Under the pieces are notes generated by a model that worked only from the letters and a program-made list of their open reading frames with translations, did no database searches and was not told where the DNA came from. Made by a program: the position numbers and the translations under genes. 64,000 nucleotides of DNA from positions 524,162,228 through 524,226,227 of the forward strand of contig CM022302.1 of assembly GCA_011799875.1 (NCBI GenBank). The letters are read 5' to 3'. This DNA is from Thinopyrum elongatum. Taxonomy: Eukaryota; Streptophyta; Magnoliopsida; Poales; Poaceae. Shown here in pieces: positions 61,241-64,000 of this stretch (positions are counted from its first letter, which is position 1; each line of letters starts with the position of its first letter).

Positions 61241-61480
61241 AACCGCCGTTCCCGTCTGTTGTCCGTTAGCTACTTTATTTTGCCGAATGTTACTGTTCGG
61301 CTCTCGGCAAACACTTTGCCGAGTGCCCTTGTCCTGGCTCCCGGCAAATTCCTGCTTGCCTGAGAGGTGTAAGCCGTGTGGCTGTTGCCAAGTGCGGCAC
61401 TCGGCAAAGGCTTTGCCGACGGGTTTTGGCCCTTTGCCGAGTGTCCGTGGCACTCGGCGTATATGTCGATTCCAGTAGTG
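61241..61480 (+). repeat. Right terminal region and terminus of the large CACTA
   Basis: CTCGGCAAA/TTTGCCGAG words alternate in both orientations up to the terminus CGATTCCAGTAGTG (ends 61,480). Reversed, this opens CACTACTGGAATCGACATAT then GCCGAGTGCC, the plan of grass CACTA ends. ATG follows at 61,481-61,483 and may be the target duplication. Confidence 0.88.
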
Positions 61481-63028
61481 ATGGTAGATTGACGGCCAAG
61501 ATTGTAAAGACCTGGCTGGAAAGGTGTTGCTAACGGCCGTGCCGGTGTGAGAATGAACATACTAGATCAGTGTCAAGCAGGTAATGATGGAACCGACACC
61601 CTTGCGCCTAAAACTCCAACATAGCATTTAGTACATTCAAAGGAAATTAGAGTAATTGGTCAAGCCAAATGTGTTCTGTACAGATCACAAACACTAAAGA
61701 TATACTGAAAGTAAGGTATATAGCTCATGCCCAGGAAAAATGAGTTTAGAGCATAGAGATTAAGAAAACGTTTGGTACATCACAAATGGTGAAGATATAG
61801 CAAAAGCAATGTAAGCAGTATATAATCTGTCAACAAGATATTATTTAATCTACTATCTCATGACAAATATTTAATTTGTTTCAAAAGCAAGGCCCGGGAC
61901 AACTGAGCCGGCTCGCAGCATGTGCCAGGCACAGATCCAACATTTGGAATTTTTCATGACATAGGAGCAAACAAAATACATAGTAATAAAGGTTTAGTAC
62001 AAAGCGTCAAGATTCGTTACAACCCTTGGTGCATCTCATAGAAAATGATGACATCAAGTGGATTAGACACAGTGAAAGGTTTGCTCCATCTCTGCTAGTT
62101 GGACCCCCATCTCTGCGCCTCCCCCGCCACCCCTTTTGCGCCAAGGACGACCACAACAATAGTACAGATGACCGTCAACTGCTCTCTTCCTTATAGCCAA
62201 CCCAAAATCCTTCCAATCCAAACTTCCATTGCATTCAAGCTTCTGCAGCTTACAGATAACTACAATGATTTGAAGGTAACCTTGACCTCTAGTAAAATTG
62301 ACAGAAATGTGCTCCTTCATGCAGTGCATACATCTCAAGAAACTTATTAAGCACCCTACACACAAACTAGGTGATGTCGAATGTGGCCATCAAACGAAGA
62401 CTCCTACTCTGTAAAGATCCTTAATTGGTTGTCCATAATATAGACAAACAAATATGAATCAGGAACCAAGCAGTTTAATCGGTTGCAAATTAAAGGACCC
62501 TTTATATCCCTCTGAATCTGTTTTTAGAAGACAAACAATAAACTATGGCAATGAAAATCAGTAGCCAAAACCCATAAGCCAGAAAATAGCACCAGTCATT
62601 CCTTGAACTATGTATAAGAATATATGGAGAACTATGTATCATCGATCTACGTTATAAGGAGAACTATGTATAAGAATGTGAACCGGAGTTATACCCCCTG
62701 CATCATGTAATTCTCTGGAGTTAGACTCTTTCAAAATATTATCACACAGGGTGCCCAAAAATATATGTTACCACAATACATATATCCATCCATTAATAAT
62801 GAAAGTACTAATACATAACTTCCACCCAGAGTAGCATGGAATTGCACAAATAATACATAGCAAGGGATTCATTATTTCAATGCATGATAAGTTACGAAAT
62901 ACATCATCTAAACAAACAAAATAATATTTTTTTGTGCCTCTTATTATTACTGTTATCGTGGTACCCACAAAAAGGTGGAAATGTTAGCTTATTCAAGGGG
63001 GGCCTACAAACTTCGATCTCATGATGGC
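61481..63028. other. Unassigned AT-rich flank outside the CACTA
   Basis: I see no element boundaries or confident gene. A 100-codon minus frame (62,063-62,365) with a Gly run and basic residues is not recognised and has no clear splice context. Stretches near 61,980-62,040 look like a 3' untranslated region read on the minus strand, but this is weak. Confidence 0.4.
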
Positions 63029-64000
63029 TGATACGTCTCCAACGTATCTATAATTTTTTATTGTTCCATGCTGTTATATTATCAATCTTGGATGTTTTAC
63101 ATGCATTTTCTACCAACTTTATATCATTTTTTGGGACTAACCTATTGACATAGTGCCCAGTGCCAGTTGCTATTTTTTGCTTTTTTTTTACTTTATAGAA
63201 TATCAATACCAAACGGAGTCCAAACGCCATAAAACTTTTTAGAGATTTTTTTTCTGCCCAGAAGAGACCCAGGGAGCCCAAGTGGTGCACCAGAAGAGGC
63301 CCGTGGGGCCCACAAGACACCAGGGCGAGCCAGAGGCCCCAGGTGCGCCCTGGTGGCTTGTGGGGCCCACGGGAACCTTTTCCAGCGACCTCCGGCTGTA
63401 TAAATACCACAAAATTCCAGAAACCCTAGAGGAGTCGACGAAAAATTGTTTCAGCCGCCGCAAGTTCCAGAACCACGAGATCCAATCTAAAGGCCGTTTC
63501 CGGCACTCCCCCGAAGGCGAACACAATCACGGAGGGGTTCATCATCCTCATTGGTGCTCCTCCGATGATGCGTGAGTAGTTTACCACAGACCTACGGGTC
63601 CGTAGTTAGTAGATAGATGCCTTCTTCTCTCTTTTTGATCTTCAATACAATGTTCTCGTCGATGTTCTTGGAGATCTATTTAATGTAAATCTTTTTTGTG
63701 GTGTGTTTGTTGGGATTCGATGAATTGTGAGTTTATGATCAGATATATTCATACATGATTATTATAGCCTCGTATTTATTCTTCGATATTTTGGTTTTGT
63801 TTGGCTAACTTGATTGATTTATCTTGCCATGAGAAGAGGTGCTTTGTAATGGGTTTGATCTTGCGGTGCTCAATGTCAGTGACAGAAGGAAACATGACAC
63901 ACATGTATCATTGTTATTAAGGATAACAAGATGGGGTCTATTTCTACATGAATAGATCTTGTCTACATCATGTCATCGTTCGTATCGCATTACTCCGTTT
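63029..64000 (+). mobile_element. Ty3/gypsy-like LTR, 5' part, cut by the window end
   Basis: It opens TGATACGTCTCCAACGTATC, a start seen in abundant LTRs of Pooideae. A TATA box (TATAAATA, 63,399-63,406) is followed by leader-like sequence (CTTTTTGATCTTCAATACAA, then GGTGTGTTTGTTGGGATTCG). The end and any internal region lie beyond the window. The frames at 63,048-63,575 are within the LTR and not taken as genes. Family assignment is from memory of the start motif. Confidence 0.75.
63399..63406 (+). promoter_or_regulatory. TATA box of the rightmost LTR
   Basis: TATAAATA lies after CCTCCGGCTG, about 370 bases into the LTR, with AAACCCTAG about 17 bases downstream. Confidence 0.55.

Larger units (their letters stand above)
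22633..61480 (+). mobile_element. Large CACTA (En/Spm superfamily) transposon, 5' end not seen, with four nested insertions
   Basis: The element carries the two genes expected of autonomous CACTA elements in the usual order, a TNP2/TNPD-type transposase and then a TNPA/Ptta-type gene. Its subterminal DNA is rich in GCCGAG/CTCGGC words. The right terminus reads CGATTCCAGTAGTG, which in reverse complement begins CACTACTGGAATCG as CACTA termini do, and is followed by ATG as a possible 3-bp target duplication. The left terminus is absent; the first clean DNA is already inside a repeat array. Removing the Pack-CACTA, MITE and copia insertions leaves roughly 16.2 kb from 22,633. Both genes contain in-frame stops, so the copy is probably no longer autonomous. 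Confidence 0.85.

Noticed and set aside
62063..62365. Possible exon on the minus strand outside the CACTA
   Set aside because: The frame is not recognised, has no convincing splice sites and cannot be told from chance in AT-rich flank.

Overview
The window is plant nuclear DNA made almost entirely of transposable elements. A grass of the subfamily Pooideae is most likely. The evidence is a BARE/Angela-type Ty1-copia element (LTR opening TGTAGGAGATATGCCCTAG, iMet-type primer site), an LTR opening TGATACGTCTCCAACG of a kind common in Triticeae and relatives, and CACTA transposons with GCCGAG-type subterminal repeats. I see no rRNA, tRNA, CRISPR array or bacterial-style operon, and no ordinary intact host gene.

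Layout. (1) Positions 1-15,720 are a badly degraded, collinear, insertion-rich copy of 27,930-39,030. It crosses the boundaries of unrelated nested elements and keeps locus-specific variants, so it looks like uncorrected read sequence or a false duplication rather than biology. (2) 15,721-22,632 is sequence I cannot assign, probably more of the same. (3) 22,633-61,480 is one large CACTA transposon whose 5' end is not visible. It has a 5' array of ~345-bp units, a TNP2/TNPD-type transposase pseudogene (39,167-42,822), a TNPA/Ptta-type second gene (43,089-45,707), 96-bp palindrome-bearing subterminal repeats and a 3' terminus ending CCAGTAGTG at 61,480. (4) Four insertions are nested in it, each with a clean target-site duplication: an 8,288-bp Pack-CACTA (26,664-34,951, GTG); a 327-bp Mutator-type MITE (45,849-46,175, 9 bp); a 13,965-bp copia element (46,574-60,538, AGTGA); and, inside the copia element, a 4,258-bp minus-strand solo LTR (50,710-54,967, GAGAA). 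(5) 61,481-63,028 is unassigned flank, followed by the start of a Ty3/gypsy-like LTR that runs off the window.

The most interesting item is inside the Pack-CACTA. Fragments of three unrelated host genes lie in tandem with their introns: the N-terminal part of a glycerol-3-phosphatase-like HAD hydrolase, the twin-CX9C core of the cytochrome c oxidase assembly factor COX23, and part of a KH RNA-binding domain. Joining them at the visible GT/AG sites keeps phase at every junction and gives one 227-codon open frame ending at 32,669. This is a candidate exon-shuffled chimeric gene. Its expression and function cannot be judged from sequence. The host CACTA proteins carry several in-frame stops, and the copia coding region is decayed although its two LTRs differ by only about 2%.
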